From: Petrolisthes cinctipes
Lineage: Eukaryota; Arthropoda; Malacostraca; Decapoda; Porcellanidae
DNA length: 64,000 nucleotides
NCBI GenBank assembly: GCA_033782935.1
Contig: JAWQEG010001395.1
Location: 1,795,001-1,859,000 of the forward strand
Direction: 5' to 3'
The notes below the pieces were generated by a model, which searched no databases, was not told the DNA's origin, and worked only from the letters and a program-made list of their open reading frames with translations. Shown here one piece after another: positions 9,059-21,104 of this stretch. Every line of letters starts with the position of its first letter. Position 1 is the stretch's first letter. The position numbers and the translations under genes were made by a program.

Positions 9059-11851
9059 ATGACCATACACAGGAAGGACAGAATAGACGATAAACATGGC
9101 GGGGGCCTAATTGCGACAAAGCCAGGACTAGTTGCGACCCCAGCCACCGAACTGAATGCGAACTCTGAAATTATATGGACTAAAATACAGATACAGGGCT
9201 GCAGGACACTCATTATAGGATCCTTTTATCGTCCCCCAAATTCAAACTTAGAATACCTGCTGACCCTTGACGATTGTTTATCTAAAATTGATCCCTCCAA
9301 AAATATATGGTTGGCTGGTGACTTTAACCTTCCTGACATAAACTGGACAGCACAGGCGACACTGGACAATTCCACCCATGAAGGCGACTTACTATTACAG
9401 ACTGATAGGAAACTCTTACATGAAAATTTCATTGATGTAATTAACACCCACTCACTTACTCAAACAGTACTCGAACCAACACGCACACAAGTCAGTGTAG
9501 AAAGACATAATCCTAACATAAGACACGAGGTCACATCCAACATACTAGACTTATTTCTCACAAACAACATTTCCTTAATTACACGGACACGAGTACTACC
9601 TGGTCTTAGTGACCATGAGATGGTACTCATTGACGCAAACATCAAGCCAACAACACAAAAACAATTACCCAGGACAATTTACATGTACAACAGAGCTGAC
9701 ATGGATGGCATTACCCAAGACTTAGTTGAATTTTGTGACTCGTTCCTTGACTCAGACCCAATGGCCAGCTCTGTGGAAACAAACTGGACCAGACTTCGTG
9801 ACTTTATACGTGACACAATGGACAAGCACATACCCACGAAAACCATCACACATAACCGGTCATTACCATGGTACAATAGACAATTAAAGAGACTACACAG
9901 AAACAAGGTAAAGGCATACAACAGAGCAAAACGATACAACGATACAGAACACTGGTTAGAATACAAAAACATACAGAAAACACTACAGAAAGAAACTAAA
10001 CAAGCAGAGACTAAATACACATCCACTTTCCTCGCAAACAACACACAAAACCACAAAAAATTCTTCGGCTTTTTTAAAGCACGCAAACAAGACTGGACCG
10101 GTATTACAACATTACTACACAACAATTCCTTGGTTACACACCCACAAGACAAAGCCAACGCCCTTAACACACAATTCCAGTCCGTTTTTACCCATGAACA
10201 TGAACACTTACCAGACATGCCAACACCATCACACCCACCTATCCCTCCCATTTATATAAACACCCAAGGAATTGAGAAACTCTTATCTGAGGTAGACATA
10301 CACAAAGCGACTGGACCAGACAATATACCCAGCAGGATATTGAGGACTAACGCTAACGTTCTTGCCCCTGTCCTGCAGGTTATATTCTCACAGACTTTAC
10401 AGACCGGTGAACTCCCCCAAGACTGGCTTTTGGCAAATGTGACCCCAATCTTTAAATCCGGAGACAGAACCCTTCCCATTAATTATAGACCTATTTCACT
10501 TACCTCAGTCCCCTGCAAAATTTTAGAACACATTATTCATAGACACATAATGGACCACTTTGATAGGCAAAATATACTGACTGACAATCAACACGGTTTT
10601 CGGCCTAAACGCTCGTGTGAGACGCAGCTACTGGTAACTACTCATGACATCTTGCAGTCCCTCAATGACACAAAAATCAGACAGGTTGACGCCATAGTAT
10701 TAGACTTTGCCAAAGCCTTCGACAAAGTCCCTCACCAAAGACTACTACACAAATTAGAATTCTATGGCATACAGGGACAACTTCTTCACTGGATTAGAAC
10801 GTTCTTGACTACCAGAAAGCAACGTGTAGTTCTTGACGGTAGTCAGTCTCCATCTGTTCCTGTGACCTCTGGGGTACCCCAGGGCACTGTCCTGGGTCCC
10901 CTTCTCTTCCTTTCATACATTAATGACCTCCCACTTTCACTTTCCTCTACCACTAGACTCTTTGCAGACGATAGCTTAGTTTACAGACCAATTAAAGATA
11001 GGAATGACTGCCTTCGACTACAGGACGACCTAACTGCACTTGAAGACTGGGAAGTCAAGTGGCAGATGACATTTAGACCAGACAAATGCCATCACATCCG
11101 TTTTACCCGTGCCCATAATGTCATTCCATATACATACCAATTACACAACACCAACCTCAACACAGTCACTTCCCACAAATACTTGGGCGTCCACATCTCA
11201 GCGGACATGAGGTGGAACACACACATAGGTAGCATCAGGGCTAAAGCTAGTAGGGTCCTGGGGTTCTTGCGCAGGAACCTCAGCAGGTGTAACACAGACA
11301 CCAAAATTATTGCATACAACACTTTCGTTCGGCCACATTTAGATTATTGCGACACCGTCTGGGACCCACACACTTACAATAATATCAATAAATTAGAGTC
11401 CATACAAAACAAGACTGCAAGATGGGCCAGACGTAATTACAGACACACTACATCAGTCACTTTGCTTAAACAAGACACAAAACTAGACCCATTAGTAACA
11501 CGAAGACAGATACACAGACAACAGATGATATACAAAATCACAAACAAGTTAGTTGACATAGACAAAGACACATATCTACACCCTACAAGTATACGATCCA
11601 CTAGAGGCAGCCACAACTTAAAATACCATACATACCAGACAAGCACTGATATATTTAGGCACTCATTCTTTCCCCGCAGCATCCAAGAGTGGAATCATCT
11701 CCCATCTCACGTAGTTAATAGCCCCACTCTTGACACGTTTAGAAATAGGATCACCAATCATTACCTCCCCAATCCTAGTCCTCAACCCACAGTCCCTGAC
11801 CCAATCCACCCTTATCCTAACCCTCTTCCTAATCCTGCCCTGGATCCCTAA
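9059..11851 (+). CDS. Non-LTR retrotransposon ORF2: endonuclease and reverse transcriptase
   Basis: A 930-residue intact frame. An N-terminal APE-type endonuclease shows AGDFNLPDINW (about residues 85-95) and LSDHEM (about 183). The reverse transcriptase shows TGPDNIPSRIL (about 418), YRPISLTSVP (about 477), DFAKAFDKVPH with the first catalytic Asp (about 549), SGVPQGTVLGPLL (about 604) and the catalytic FADD (about 635). The C-terminus has HLDYCDTVWDP and an RSIQEWNHLP region typical of CR1/jockey-like elements. The frame stays open upstream to at least 8870 with IIIGTETWLTPDI, an endonuclease motif, so the real start is likely before this ATG. It mobilises its own RNA by target-primed reverse transcription. 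ORF1 is damaged, so autonomy is doubtful. Confidence 0.93.
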   Translation: MTIHRKDRIDDKHGGGLIATKPGLVATPATELNANSEIIWTKIQIQGCRTLIIGSFYRPPNSNLEYLLTLDDCLSKIDPSKNIWLAGDFNLPDINWTAQATLDNSTHEGDLLLQTDRKLLHENFIDVINTHSLTQTVLEPTRTQVSVERHNPNIRHEVTSNILDLFLTNNISLITRTRVLPGLSDHEMVLIDANIKPTTQKQLPRTIYMYNRADMDGITQDLVEFCDSFLDSDPMASSVETNWTRLRDFIRDTMDKHIPTKTITHNRSLPWYNRQLKRLHRNKVKAYNRAKRYNDTEHWLEYKNIQKTLQKETKQAETKYTSTFLANNTQNHKKFFGFFKARKQDWTGITTLLHNNSLVTHPQDKANALNTQFQSVFTHEHEHLPDMPTPSHPPIPPIYINTQGIEKLLSEVDIHKATGPDNIPSRILRTNANVLAPVLQVIFSQTLQTGELPQDWLLANVTPIFKSGDRTLPINYRPISLTSVPCKILEHIIHRHIMDHFDRQNILTDNQHGFRPKRSCETQLLVTTHDILQSLNDTKIRQVDAIVLDFAKAFDKVPHQRLLHKLEFYGIQGQLLHWIRTFLTTRKQRVVLDGSQSPSVPVTSGVPQGTVLGPLLFLSYINDLPLSLSSTTRLFADDSLVYRPIKDRNDCLRLQDDLTALEDWEVKWQMTFRPDKCHHIRFTRAHNVIPYTYQLHNTNLNTVTSHKYLGVHISADMRWNTHIGSIRAKASRVLGFLRRNLSRCNTDTKIIAYNTFVRPHLDYCDTVWDPHTYNNINKLESIQNKTARWARRNYRHTTSVTLLKQDTKLDPLVTRRQIHRQQMIYKITNKLVDIDKDTYLHPTSIRSTRGSHNLKYHTYQTSTDIFRHSFFPRSIQEWNHLPSHVVNSPTLDTFRNRITNHYLPNPSPQPTVPDPIHPYPNPLPNPALDP

Positions 11852-11968
11852 ATCCCCCGCACAACCCCTGCATATTATGCCGCCCATGAGCGGCCCTCTG
11901 CGGGACCCTAAAACTTGAACTTGAATGTCAGTGATGATCACCAACGAAGATAGTATAGATTTCGATAA

Positions 11969-12306
11969 ATACTGAAATAATTGCCGTCATCGCGTTCGGT
12001 ATTTCTACCTTCATTTCCCACTTATTTAGACCATTCTAAGACTATTTTCTTCTATGGCATTTCCTCCGCAAATTTTCCGCCCCATTTTCAAGATAAGGCA
12101 TATTCAAATAAGGCATATTTTGAAATTAGCCTGACCTTACGTACCTTACCTGACCTAACCTAACCTAGACCACAGTAGACTACCGGGACCTAATCTGGGC
12201 AAACTACCGGGAAATAACCGTGGTAAAGTACAGGAAATGACCGGGGCAAAATACTGTGACCTAGTCGCATCTGGCAACACTGCTACAAAATGGCAATTCT
12301 TTCAAT
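11969..12306 (+). mobile_element. MITE family B, copy 1
   Basis: Terminal inverted repeats resemble tattgaaagaattgccg (left aactgaaataattgccg-like; right ggcaattctttcaata). The interior contains gaccattctaagac, cctaacctaacctagacc and repeated actaccgggacctaa blocks. Five other copies lie in this window (19081, 37608, 39705, 48970 inverted, 55427). No coding capacity. Confidence 0.8.
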
Positions 12307-12309
12307 ATA

Positions 12310-14085
12310 ATACCTAGTTTTCTTCAATGAAATAATAAACTTATCCGAGAAATAGGACCATGACATAATATATCGCTCGTCGCACAATAAAATTTAGTGC
12401 CATTCTCACACATACTCGAGTAATATTGAGTATGGAGTGTAAGCACAGTTAATTAGGAGATTTATGTGTTGCATGAGAAATAGTCAGAACAGTTCAAAGA
12501 TTCACAGCATTATAAATGATTCTCCCAGTCATTGGTGTAAGCAATTGCTCTTCAATTTGGACCCTGAAGGAGAAGTATTGTCTGCAGTGATATGGACAGT
12601 ACTTCAGGGGTTCTAGCACCCCGTCAGACCTAACCAACGGCCACTTATTGGTATGGCAACCCCTTCATATCTAACCCTTTTAATCCTTTAACTGTCCCTC
12701 CTCTCCTTCTTGCTTCCTCTCAGTCTCCTTATTTGAAACTACAAGTTATTTCTGGCCTAGCTCAGTCTTGATTTGTTATTTCTTTCTCCTTCCCCCCCAA
12801 AAAAAAAATTAGTAATTTTACTTCATATTTCTGGTTCTATTAAGTTCTTACCTAATTATAATGAGGAAAGAACCCTGACCTGACCTAACCTAATCTAACT
12901 CCACTTGACAAACCTAATTAGAACTGGTGCAACATCTGGGAGTAAGTTGAACTTTTCTTCAGAAACACACATAATTTTTTACATTATCTGTCATTTGGCC
13001 CAACCTTTGTGTTTGGTTTGATTCAGGGGATTCATTTTAACACTAGTTTATTGGTAAGATTGGGGTTGGTTATTTGTGTTGTAGTCACCATTGAGGAATA
13101 TGGTTAATGATAACTTGTAGTAAATTGTTCATTTACTGATACCAACTAATATTTTTACAGTAATGTTGTTGCTGTGTTGTATGTGTTAGTTATAATTTTT
13201 ACATTTTAGTTTCGTTTTGCCAGATTTTCATTAGGGATACTGTAGTATTCTTTATCTTGGTATGCAGCAGGGTATACCAAACTCCACAAAATCAACATGT
13301 GTTTATTGGTGAGGGGTGAAGCACATACAAGTACACAGTAACTGGAACAAGGTATTACTCATAGAGGAGGAGTATGAGTTGGTGAGTGTGAGCAGGTTGG
13401 CTTGTCTTCTTGGGTCCTCTCTTAGACTGCTTCTGGAGATGGTCTATCTCTCTCTCTGTTGTCTGTCCAAATTTATATCGTCGAACAGTGGGCGGAGCTA
13501 GTAATCAAAGTAATTACATCTAGGCCTAGCCAATGGTATGAGTTGGGAGGCGTGGCTTACCCAGGTAGATCCCGAATGTTCTTTGTGAGTGCAGTTTCCT
13601 GTGTGTCTGTGTGTACACCTGATCTGACCTGAGGTGAGTAGATTATCCGTACCCTTTCTACCTGTGACCTGACCTGAGGTGTGTGACTACCTGCCACTCC
13701 TTTGTGAGTGTGTGAGTATGTGTGTGTGTGTGTGCACCACAATACCATTACTCAAAGAGATAAATGTTACTAAAAACACCAATGAGACTAAAAATATGCA
13801 TATTTAAACAAATCTAACCTACCGTACACTATTTACCTGCTATTGGTAATCTCCAATCTTACATTACATAATCCTCAATAATTATTGCATTTAGCAGTGA
13901 ATCATATGTGATGTGACATAAGTAGACATGATAAAATAGTCATTTCTAACATTGGTAATGACTTTTAATAATGTCCTACTGTTGTCTGTCGTGATGGCGG
14001 TGGCACTTATTTCGTAGTAGATACTACGTCTTACTCTCCATAGTTTCGACACACTCATATACAACATAATTCTCTAATTAATGCA
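12310..14085. other. No gene recognised
   Basis: AT-rich sequence with a (GT)n near 13720-13733 and scattered short repeats. 13290-13560 has cagggtataccaaactcc and a ggcggagctagtaat-type GC-richer block that looks like an old repeat end, but no termini, tRNA or ORF could be supported. Confidence 0.5.
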
Positions 14086-14088
14086 AAA

Positions 14089-17000
14089 AATATGTTAACA
14101 ATTGGTAATTGGAATGTAAGAACACTCAATCAGGACAGTAAAATTGATGAGTTAGTGGCGGTTTTCAAAATTTATGGACTTGATATTTGTGCTCTAACAG
14201 AGACTAGATTAAGCGGAACTGATAAGCTGGATTTGGGGGATGGTTTACGTATGTTGGTATCTGGACGACAGGATGGAAGGCATTATCAGGGTGTAGGATT
14301 ACTACTGAGTTGTAAGGCAAATAAGGCTTTATATGAGTGGGAAGCTATAGACGAGCGACTGCTGTATGCACGGTTTAAGTCCAATCATGGCAACATAAGT
14401 ATGTTTGTGTGTTATGCGCCTATTAATAATGCACCGGATGAAAGGAAAGATGCATTTTATGAAAGATTGTAGGAAGTGGTAGGAAGGGTTCCTAGACATG
14501 ATATTTTGGTCTGCATTGGCGATTTTAATGCAGTGTTGGGCTGTTCAAACGAGGGATTTGAGCAGTGTATGGGTAAAATGGGTGTTGGTAGAAGGATGAC
14601 TGAAAATGGAGTGAGGTTTGGGAGCTTCTGTTTGGCTAATGATTTAGTCATCGGCGGTACACTTTTTCAGCATTGCAACATACACAAGACAACGTGGGTG
14701 TCACCGTGCGGTAATTACAAAAATCAAATTGATCATATTGCTGTCAGTAGAAGGCATAGAAGTTATTTGCTAGATGTTCATGTCAAACGAGGAGCGGATA
14801 TTGCAAAAGTAAAGTTTAAACTTAAAAGTCAGAAGAAGGAAAGATGTGGTACCCGTGGGTATGATATTGATGCACTTAGAAGGGAAGGAGAGGAAAGGGA
14901 AGAGTTTCGATTAGAATGCAGAAATAGGTTCTTGGTGCTGGATGCGTTGGAAGAGGGGGAGAGAAGTGTGGATGAGGTGTGGGGGGATGTGAACAAAATT
15001 TTGCATGAAACTGCTGATCGTACGATCGGAAGAAGACGTAGATGTAGGAGAAAGACATGGATGTCAGATGAAACGTGGGATATGATAAAAAAGAGACGTG
15101 AAGCGAAATTGAGGAGTGAGATGCATTGTGATGATGATAATGAGATTGAGATAGCAAGAGCTGAGTATTGGAGTTTGCATTCAGAAGTCAAAAGGTTGGC
15201 AAGGAGAGATAAAAAAAGATATGTAGATGGAAAGGTTACAGAAACTGAAATTTTAATAAATAGAAATGATGGACAGAGTCAAAGGATAGCATATGAATCA
15301 ATTAGAAAACTGAGTGGCAATGCAAAGAAACGCAAGGAAATACCTGTTAGAGATAGGGATGGTATTTACTGACTAAAGATGGAGATATTAAAAACAGATG
15401 GAAAGAGCACTTTGAGATAGTTCTTAATAGGCCAATACCGCCAGAAGAAGATATACCACCTGCTGAGGAAGATTTAAATATAGAAACAGGAGAGATAAGG
15501 ATGGGGGAAGTGGAGAAGGCAATGAAACAGTTAAAGAATAATAAGGCACCAGGGGAGGATGGTTTATTTCCAGAAATGTTTAAAGTGGAGGAGGATAGAT
15601 TAACAATGATCTTGACCAAGTTATTCAATAGGATATGGGTAACAGGAATAATACCATCAGATTGGAAGTATGGTGTGATTGTTAAAATTCCCAAGAAAGG
15701 AGACCTGAGTGAATGTGGTAATTGGAGGGGAATCACTTTGTCACCGATAGCCTTGAAAGTGTTTAGTAGAGTGTTGTTAAATAGGCTGGAGCCAGTGGTT
15801 GATGATATACTTAGGAACGAGCAGGCCGGCTTTAGAAAGGGACGTGGTTGTAATGATTAAATTTTTATTATTAGGCATTTAATGCAACAAGTAAATGAAA
15901 TGAGAGTTCCGTTGAGCTTTTGCTTTGTTGACTTCGAAAAAGCATTTGATAGTGTTTCGAGAGGGACTATGGGGAAGATTATGAGGCTTTATGGAATACC
16001 GGAGGAGTTTTTGAAGGTCGTTACGAACATGCATGATGGCACATTTTGTAAAGTGATGGTTGATGGTTGTATGAGTGATCCGTTTGAAGTCAAGTCAGGT
16101 GTGATTCAGAGTGGCATCTTGTCACGTTTGTTGTTCGTATTGGTCATAGATTACGTAATGAAAAGGGTTGGTACAGAAACTGGTGCAGGTATACTTTGGG
16201 GAGAGAATGGGAAGCTCTTGGACCTGGATTATGCAGATGATATAGTTTTGATGTGTGATGGGCCGGAGGAGATGCAGAGGGTGTTGGATTATTTAGTGAG
16301 AGAGGGCTTAAGGGTGGGTTTGGTTATTAATTGTGGAAAAACTGAAATTATTAATATGAACATGGAAAATGCACAGGACTGTATGATTGGAGGTGTGGTG
16401 GTAAAGCAGGTTGAAACGTTTAAATATTTGGGTACCTGTTTAACGAAGAAATAGGTTAAGAATACGAAGAAAGGTTAAGAAAGGCAAATCAGGCAATGGG
16501 AATGATTAAAACTGTTTGGAAGAATAAAAATTTTTCTGTGCATACAAAAATCAAAATTTATAAAGTAATGGTTAAGAGTATACTAACCTACGGTCACGAA
16601 TCATGGTACAGTACAGCGAATATGGACCGTAAATTCTTGGTGTTTGAAAATAAGGTACTTAGAAGAATATTAGGAATTAAGTGGTGGGATAAGATATCGA
16701 ATGGCAGAATTAGAGAAATAACAGGGGTGCAGCCAGTTGATGAATATGTTAGGATGTCACGTTGGAAGTGGTTAGGTCATGTGTATAGAAGACATGGGAT
16801 AGTACGAGATACACTAGGGTGGGTAGCACATGGTACAAGAAGAAGAGGAAGGCCTAGGGAGACGTGGGTGAGAACAATGAGGCGGGAAGCGGGAGATGAA
16901 TGTTGGGGAGATTTGGAGGAGTTAGCTCAGGATAAGGTGTGGTGGCACGAGTTCATTGAGGCCCTATGCATCCCCGTGGGTGCTACAGGAAATGATTGAT
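14089..17000 (+). pseudogene. RTE-like LINE, endonuclease-RT, inactivated
   Basis: The endonuclease begins TIGNWNVRTLNQDSK and retains TETRL, IGDFNAVLG and NQIDHI. The reverse transcriptase retains NNKAPGEDG, WKYGVIVKIPKKGD, CNWRGITL-like GNWRGITL, EQAGFRKGRG, DFEKAFDSV and the catalytic YADD (near 16230). The tail has WKWLGHVYRRHG and GRPRETWVRTMRR, as in RTE elements. In-frame stops occur near 14470, 15370, 15858 and 16452, with shifts near 14780 and 16460. The usual G-[VIL]-[KRP]-QG motif reads SGVIQSG. The copy ends near 17000 with an atgattgatt run. It is not functional. Confidence 0.9.
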
Positions 17001-17004
17001 TATA

Positions 17005-19080
17005 ACACTCATACTCATTACGTTGTATTTTGTTTCGTGTTTACTTTTGTCAGCTGATCGAGCTTGCTTTTGATTGGCTGGAGTCAGTGCGAGTCACTTG
17101 AAAGACACCACCCTGTTTGGCTGAACGACATAGGGCACTCGGGAAGATTTAGGACTCCCTAACTACTTAGGAACAAGATAGGACGCCCTAAATTATTTTT
17201 TAGTATACCAAATTAGGGCATGAGATAGGATGTCCTAACCTGTTCCTATCTTAGGATTCCCTAAGTCAGATAGGGCGACATTGCTGCCCTAAGTTAAGAC
17301 ACGTTTGAGTATCCGGGCCCCAGGCCATAATGATTACCAAATCCTTAGTGAATACTGAGTAGGGCTTGGCTCTGGTTTTACCCACATTATATTTATTTAT
17401 AAATTTTGTTCATTAATTTATTACATATCTGATATTATTCTTAATATTTATAAAGAATAACATGTTATTAATATTAATCATACAAGTTAAGACACACATA
17501 ATCGGATAATAATTTTGATAATTATATAAAATAATTGAAGGTTAGATGGTACTTTATTCTGTATATTTTATCTTTAACTTCACTGTCAGAGAATGCGAAT
17601 AGTCTACAAGCAGTATTTATAACAGATGGTACAGTAGGCTACTATGTCATGTATAACTAGCAAATCATATAAAAAATTAAAGAATGTTCAATATGTACAG
17701 TACATAGCATCAACCGCCAACCAAACTCAAACAACTATTGTGTAAAACGTGTCGTACCGTAGCGCACATAGCCAATTTTTATATTATTACTATTTTACGT
17801 TTCTGAATCCTTGCAGCTTACATTGTTTTTAATTATACGCATTGGTAATCACTAAAGAGGAACCGGTTACCAAAATTGGAACCGGTCCCAGGACTGCCTT
17901 GGTGGAACTGTTGGAACCTGTTCTAGAACCGAGTCTGTCCAGCCCTAATACACGGCCGTTCGTGACGTCATTGATGGAAGTAGGATCTGTACAAATGGGC
18001 TAATGTGAACCGGGGCAGTAGTCTTAATGCTTTAAGGCTCCCTTAGTGCGTTAGTGAATCCGGGCCCATTACTAGTTTCTATACCACAATAGTTTTTGCC
18101 TGTTTTGTAACTACTGGTGTTTTGCTCCTGTGTTTCTATTATTTTTTCTTTAAATTAATTTCCTTTATTTTATGTTAATTATCGTGCTTTCCTTTCTCTT
18201 TTCTTCCAAATTTGAAATAGGTAATTTTTTTCCCCCGTTATATTTCTTCATCATATATTAGCTGTCCTAAAATATTAGGTAATTGTCTAGTACATTGCCG
18301 TTTTCTATTACGATGTTCTTATACTCTTTACCCACTAATGGCGTCTTTTTGACGTCATCGGATACGAAGATTGCTTGGAAACCAAGATTTGGTGCGCAGT
18401 ACTATTTATGTTGGCCAAAAGGATATGAAGACGAGCCAAGCGTACAGCCGCTGAAACTAAGACCGTCTTCGAATCCAAACAAGACAGGTCCAGAGCAGTG
18501 ATTGGGACAGCTTGCCTGTTCTTGGGAAATGTAAATAATGCAAATTACATTATATTATACATGAATTTTAAGTGCAACAAGCTGTAAAATAGAGCCAGTT
18601 CAGCACAAAATCAGCTTTTATGAAACTAATTGCAGTTTAGAGTACATTAAACTTTCATTCCTGAAGGCATACGAAAGTGATGTTATTGCATGTCAGAATT
18701 GTAGCTTTATACTACTTTTTCTTATGCTCACCGATCAAAATTTATACTCACCATGGTGATACTTATGAAGCATATAGGAGTCAAAATTGATGAGAACTAT
18801 AATGAATGACGTCAAGGGTATATTGTCTTATAAATTCAATAACCTTGCTACCTTTATATAGGGAGAGGTAATTATTGTACTACATTGCAAATTTAGTTTA
18901 TTAAGCATGTGTGTTTAACATTTTAAGTACCACAGATACTGTATTAACTTTCTTTTAGCTCCCCAATCTCGCGCTTGACGACAAAAACACTTATTATGTA
19001 ACCAAATCAGTATTTGTCTGCCCCAAGACAGTCTTTGTATCCCAATCCTGCGCTTGGTCGACAAAAAGACGCCTAATTTG
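17005..19080. other. No gene recognised; local palindromes
   Basis: 17150-17290 holds an imperfect palindrome built around agggcgtccta-like and taggacgcccta blocks (cctaactacttaggaac and gttcctatcttagg). The phrase atccgggccc occurs at about 17312 and again at about 18058, suggesting ends of an old DNA transposon, but no matching flanking duplication was found. The small plus-strand ORF at 18283-18501 has no recognisable domain. Confidence 0.45.
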
Positions 19081-19302
19081 TACCATTCTAAGACACTTTT
19101 CTTCTATGGCATTTTCTCCAGAAATGCCCTATTTCCAAGATAGGGCATTTTCAAATGTATTTTAAAATTAGCCTGAACTTACCTAACCTAACCTAGGCCA
19201 TTGCAGACTACCAGGACCTAACCTGGGCAAACTACTGGGACCTGACCGTGGCAAAATACTGGGACCTAGCCTGATCTGGCAACACTGCTACAAAACGGCA
19301 AT
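19081..19302 (+). mobile_element. MITE family B, copy 2 (5' truncated)
   Basis: Begins inside the element at accattctaagacac and runs through cctaacctaacctaggcc and ctggcaacactgctacaaaa to a decayed right end (cggcaatatactag). The left terminal inverted repeat is missing. Confidence 0.75.
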
Positions 19303-19599
19303 ATACTAGATAAAAACCAAATTGGTATCTTAATTTTCAATATATGATTGCTGTAAATTCACATTCACATTTTTTTCTTCCTGGAAAATGGACACCATAA
19401 TATAAAATGCATATATCCTAATACACAGCATATGAGGAAAGCTTACGAGTCTCTCTACATAACCAATAACAAAAAGAACTTTAATAAGAGGACGGGAGAC
19501 ATCATGGGCCAACCTGACGGCACAGATAGCAGCGAGAAGCCATGAGGGGAGCCAATCAACAGGCTGAATGTGGCACCCAAGGAAGTCATGCACATTTAG

Positions 19600-19731
19600 G
19601 GGCGTATGCAAGAACATTCATGGTGTTGACGATGGCTTGGTACCGGTACGATGACTTCATAGACAAACAACAGTGACATCATACCAGTACAACATCATCG
19701 TCAACACCACATATTTTCTTGCATACAGTCC
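19600..19731. mobile_element. Foldback MITE family E, copy 1
   Basis: Almost entirely palindromic: gtatgcaagaacattcatgg and gttgacgatgg in the left arm are mirrored by ccatcatcgtcaac-like and ttttcttgcatac in the right arm. The centre has the conserved atagacaaacaacag. Seven related copies occur in the window. Confidence 0.8.
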
Positions 19732-19734
19732 TTA

Positions 19735-19861
19735 GGTCCCATTCACACACGACCATAAGTTTGTATCGGCTTAGATGGAGGCCTTCACACGTGACTAGAT
19801 TTCTGGTCGCCAGGCTATGCGATTCTGTGCGTGGCCGTGGTCGTGTCATGTGAAAGGGGCC
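19735..19861. mobile_element. PIF/Harbinger-like MITE with TTA duplication
   Basis: 127 bp with inverted termini ggtcccattcacacacgacc and ggtcgtgtcatgtgaaaggg-type sequence. Both sides carry the trinucleotide tta (19732-19734 and 19862-19864), the TWA duplication typical of PIF/Harbinger elements. No ORF. Confidence 0.75.
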
Positions 19862-19865
19862 TTAG

Positions 19866-20560
19866 ACCAATCAGGGAATGGTACATGCGACCAGGGATGA
19901 GGCTCCCCAGGACGAGCTATAGGAAGTCTGGGATTCCCTTATATTCTAAATAAGTTGGCCTGAGAGCCATATATATTCCTCCAAAGAAGCAGAAGGGGAA
20001 ACCAGTCAGGAATAAAGTATTATATTCTCCACCTGTGTTTCACTCACCACTCGCCTACATATTAAGTTTTAAATTTATGTGTCCTACCCTTATATAATAT
20101 TGGTGACACAATATTATTATCATATATTCTTTCTGTATTCAATGTTTTGTATATTTCCAAGCTCGATTTTTCATTGACCTAGCCTTCCAGTCCTCTGTAT
20201 CCCCTTTTTTATTTTTTTCCTTTATTTCTTTAACACTGTGTGTTGTTTTTGTTTTTTCAATTGACTTTCTTCCCAATTTGGTTTCTCTAATAATTATACA
20301 TCTTTACCGCTTACATCCATTGGTCTTTTCCACCTTCTATCTTCTCTTGCATTACAGTATTCTTTTTACTAGAGTAATTTTTTTCCTTCTATTCCATGAT
20401 ATGCATATGTCAGAAAATGGATGTTCTTTCATACTACATGTATACACTATTCACTTACCTTATATGATCGGATTAAAGACGGGTCTGTATGGGCATCGCT
20501 GATTGGTTGGTGGGAATGTCATAGCTACTGTATACTTGCGAACTGTAGTTTTTTGCTCGT
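19866..20560. other. No gene recognised
   Basis: AT-rich sequence with no ORF of note, no splice-bounded exon matching the flanking gene, and no clear repeat termini. Confidence 0.5.
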
Positions 20561-20565
20561 GTGTA

Positions 20566-20716
20566 CAGATGCGGACACATGAAACAGACACACTTTAAAA
20601 TGGGACCCCTTATCGTGCATAAAATAGGACTCACGTTTGCACACAACGTCTCGCGCTACCCTATGCTTAATGAGGGTCCCTGTTTCTGGTGTGTGTGTTT
20701 CATGTGTCCGCAACTA
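20566..20716. mobile_element. Foldback MITE family G, copy 1
   Basis: TA-flanked hairpin whose arms contain gcggacacatgaaacagac and gtttcatgtgtccgcaac. The second copy is at 61466-61629. The TA borders and CAG-like termini suggest Tc1/mariner mobilisation. Confidence 0.8.
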
Positions 20717-20902
20717 TACTTCAGAGTCATTCCAATGTGCATTTCAATAAACAATCCACTCATATGTCCAAACATTTATTTTTATCAATAGATGTTCTAT
20801 AATTGTAGCATAGTCTTTACTTTCTGATTTATTTTTGTTCGTAAATTTTATCTTTGGGTGATGTGATGTTCCGATTTTGGGTTTCATTATCAATGCAGAG
20901 TA

Positions 20903-20971
20903 CAGTCGTGGCACATAATCCTTGACCAAACTTCCCCTTACACCCTGATCAAAGACTATGTGCTGCGACTG
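20903..20971. mobile_element. 69-bp hairpin MITE family F, copy 1
   Basis: Flanked by TA on both sides. The arms cagtcgtggcacataatcc and tatgtgctgcgactg pair to form a near-complete hairpin with a short loop around cccttacacc. A second copy of identical length is at 44102-44170. Confidence 0.8.
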
Positions 20972-21104
20972 TACAGTATATTATTTTCCTTCACATCTGA
21001 CTCTATATTATGAATAATATATGCATCTAAATTACTAGGTATCATCCCTGTAACATGCATAGTATTCTCACACAAAGAATATATGATGGCATCAACTCAA
21101 GATA

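Larger units (their letters stand above)
7900..11920 (+). mobile_element. CR1/jockey-like LINE, nearly complete
   Basis: Spans the 5' region, the degenerate NPGP/PHD ORF1, the intact ORF2 and a short 3' end that finishes with gcggccctctgcgggaccc and a cttgaacttgaa repeat, a tail style common in CR1-like LINEs. The 5' boundary is estimated. It is followed within about 50 bp by a MITE of family B. Confidence 0.75.

Noticed and set aside
18283..18501. 72-residue plus-strand ORF
   Set aside because: No domain, no splice context and no supporting composition; likely chance.
19330..19617. 95-residue minus-strand hydrophobic ORF as a terminal membrane exon of the large gene
   Set aside because: No acceptor giving phase 1, no cysteine pattern, and its end overlaps the start of a foldback MITE.
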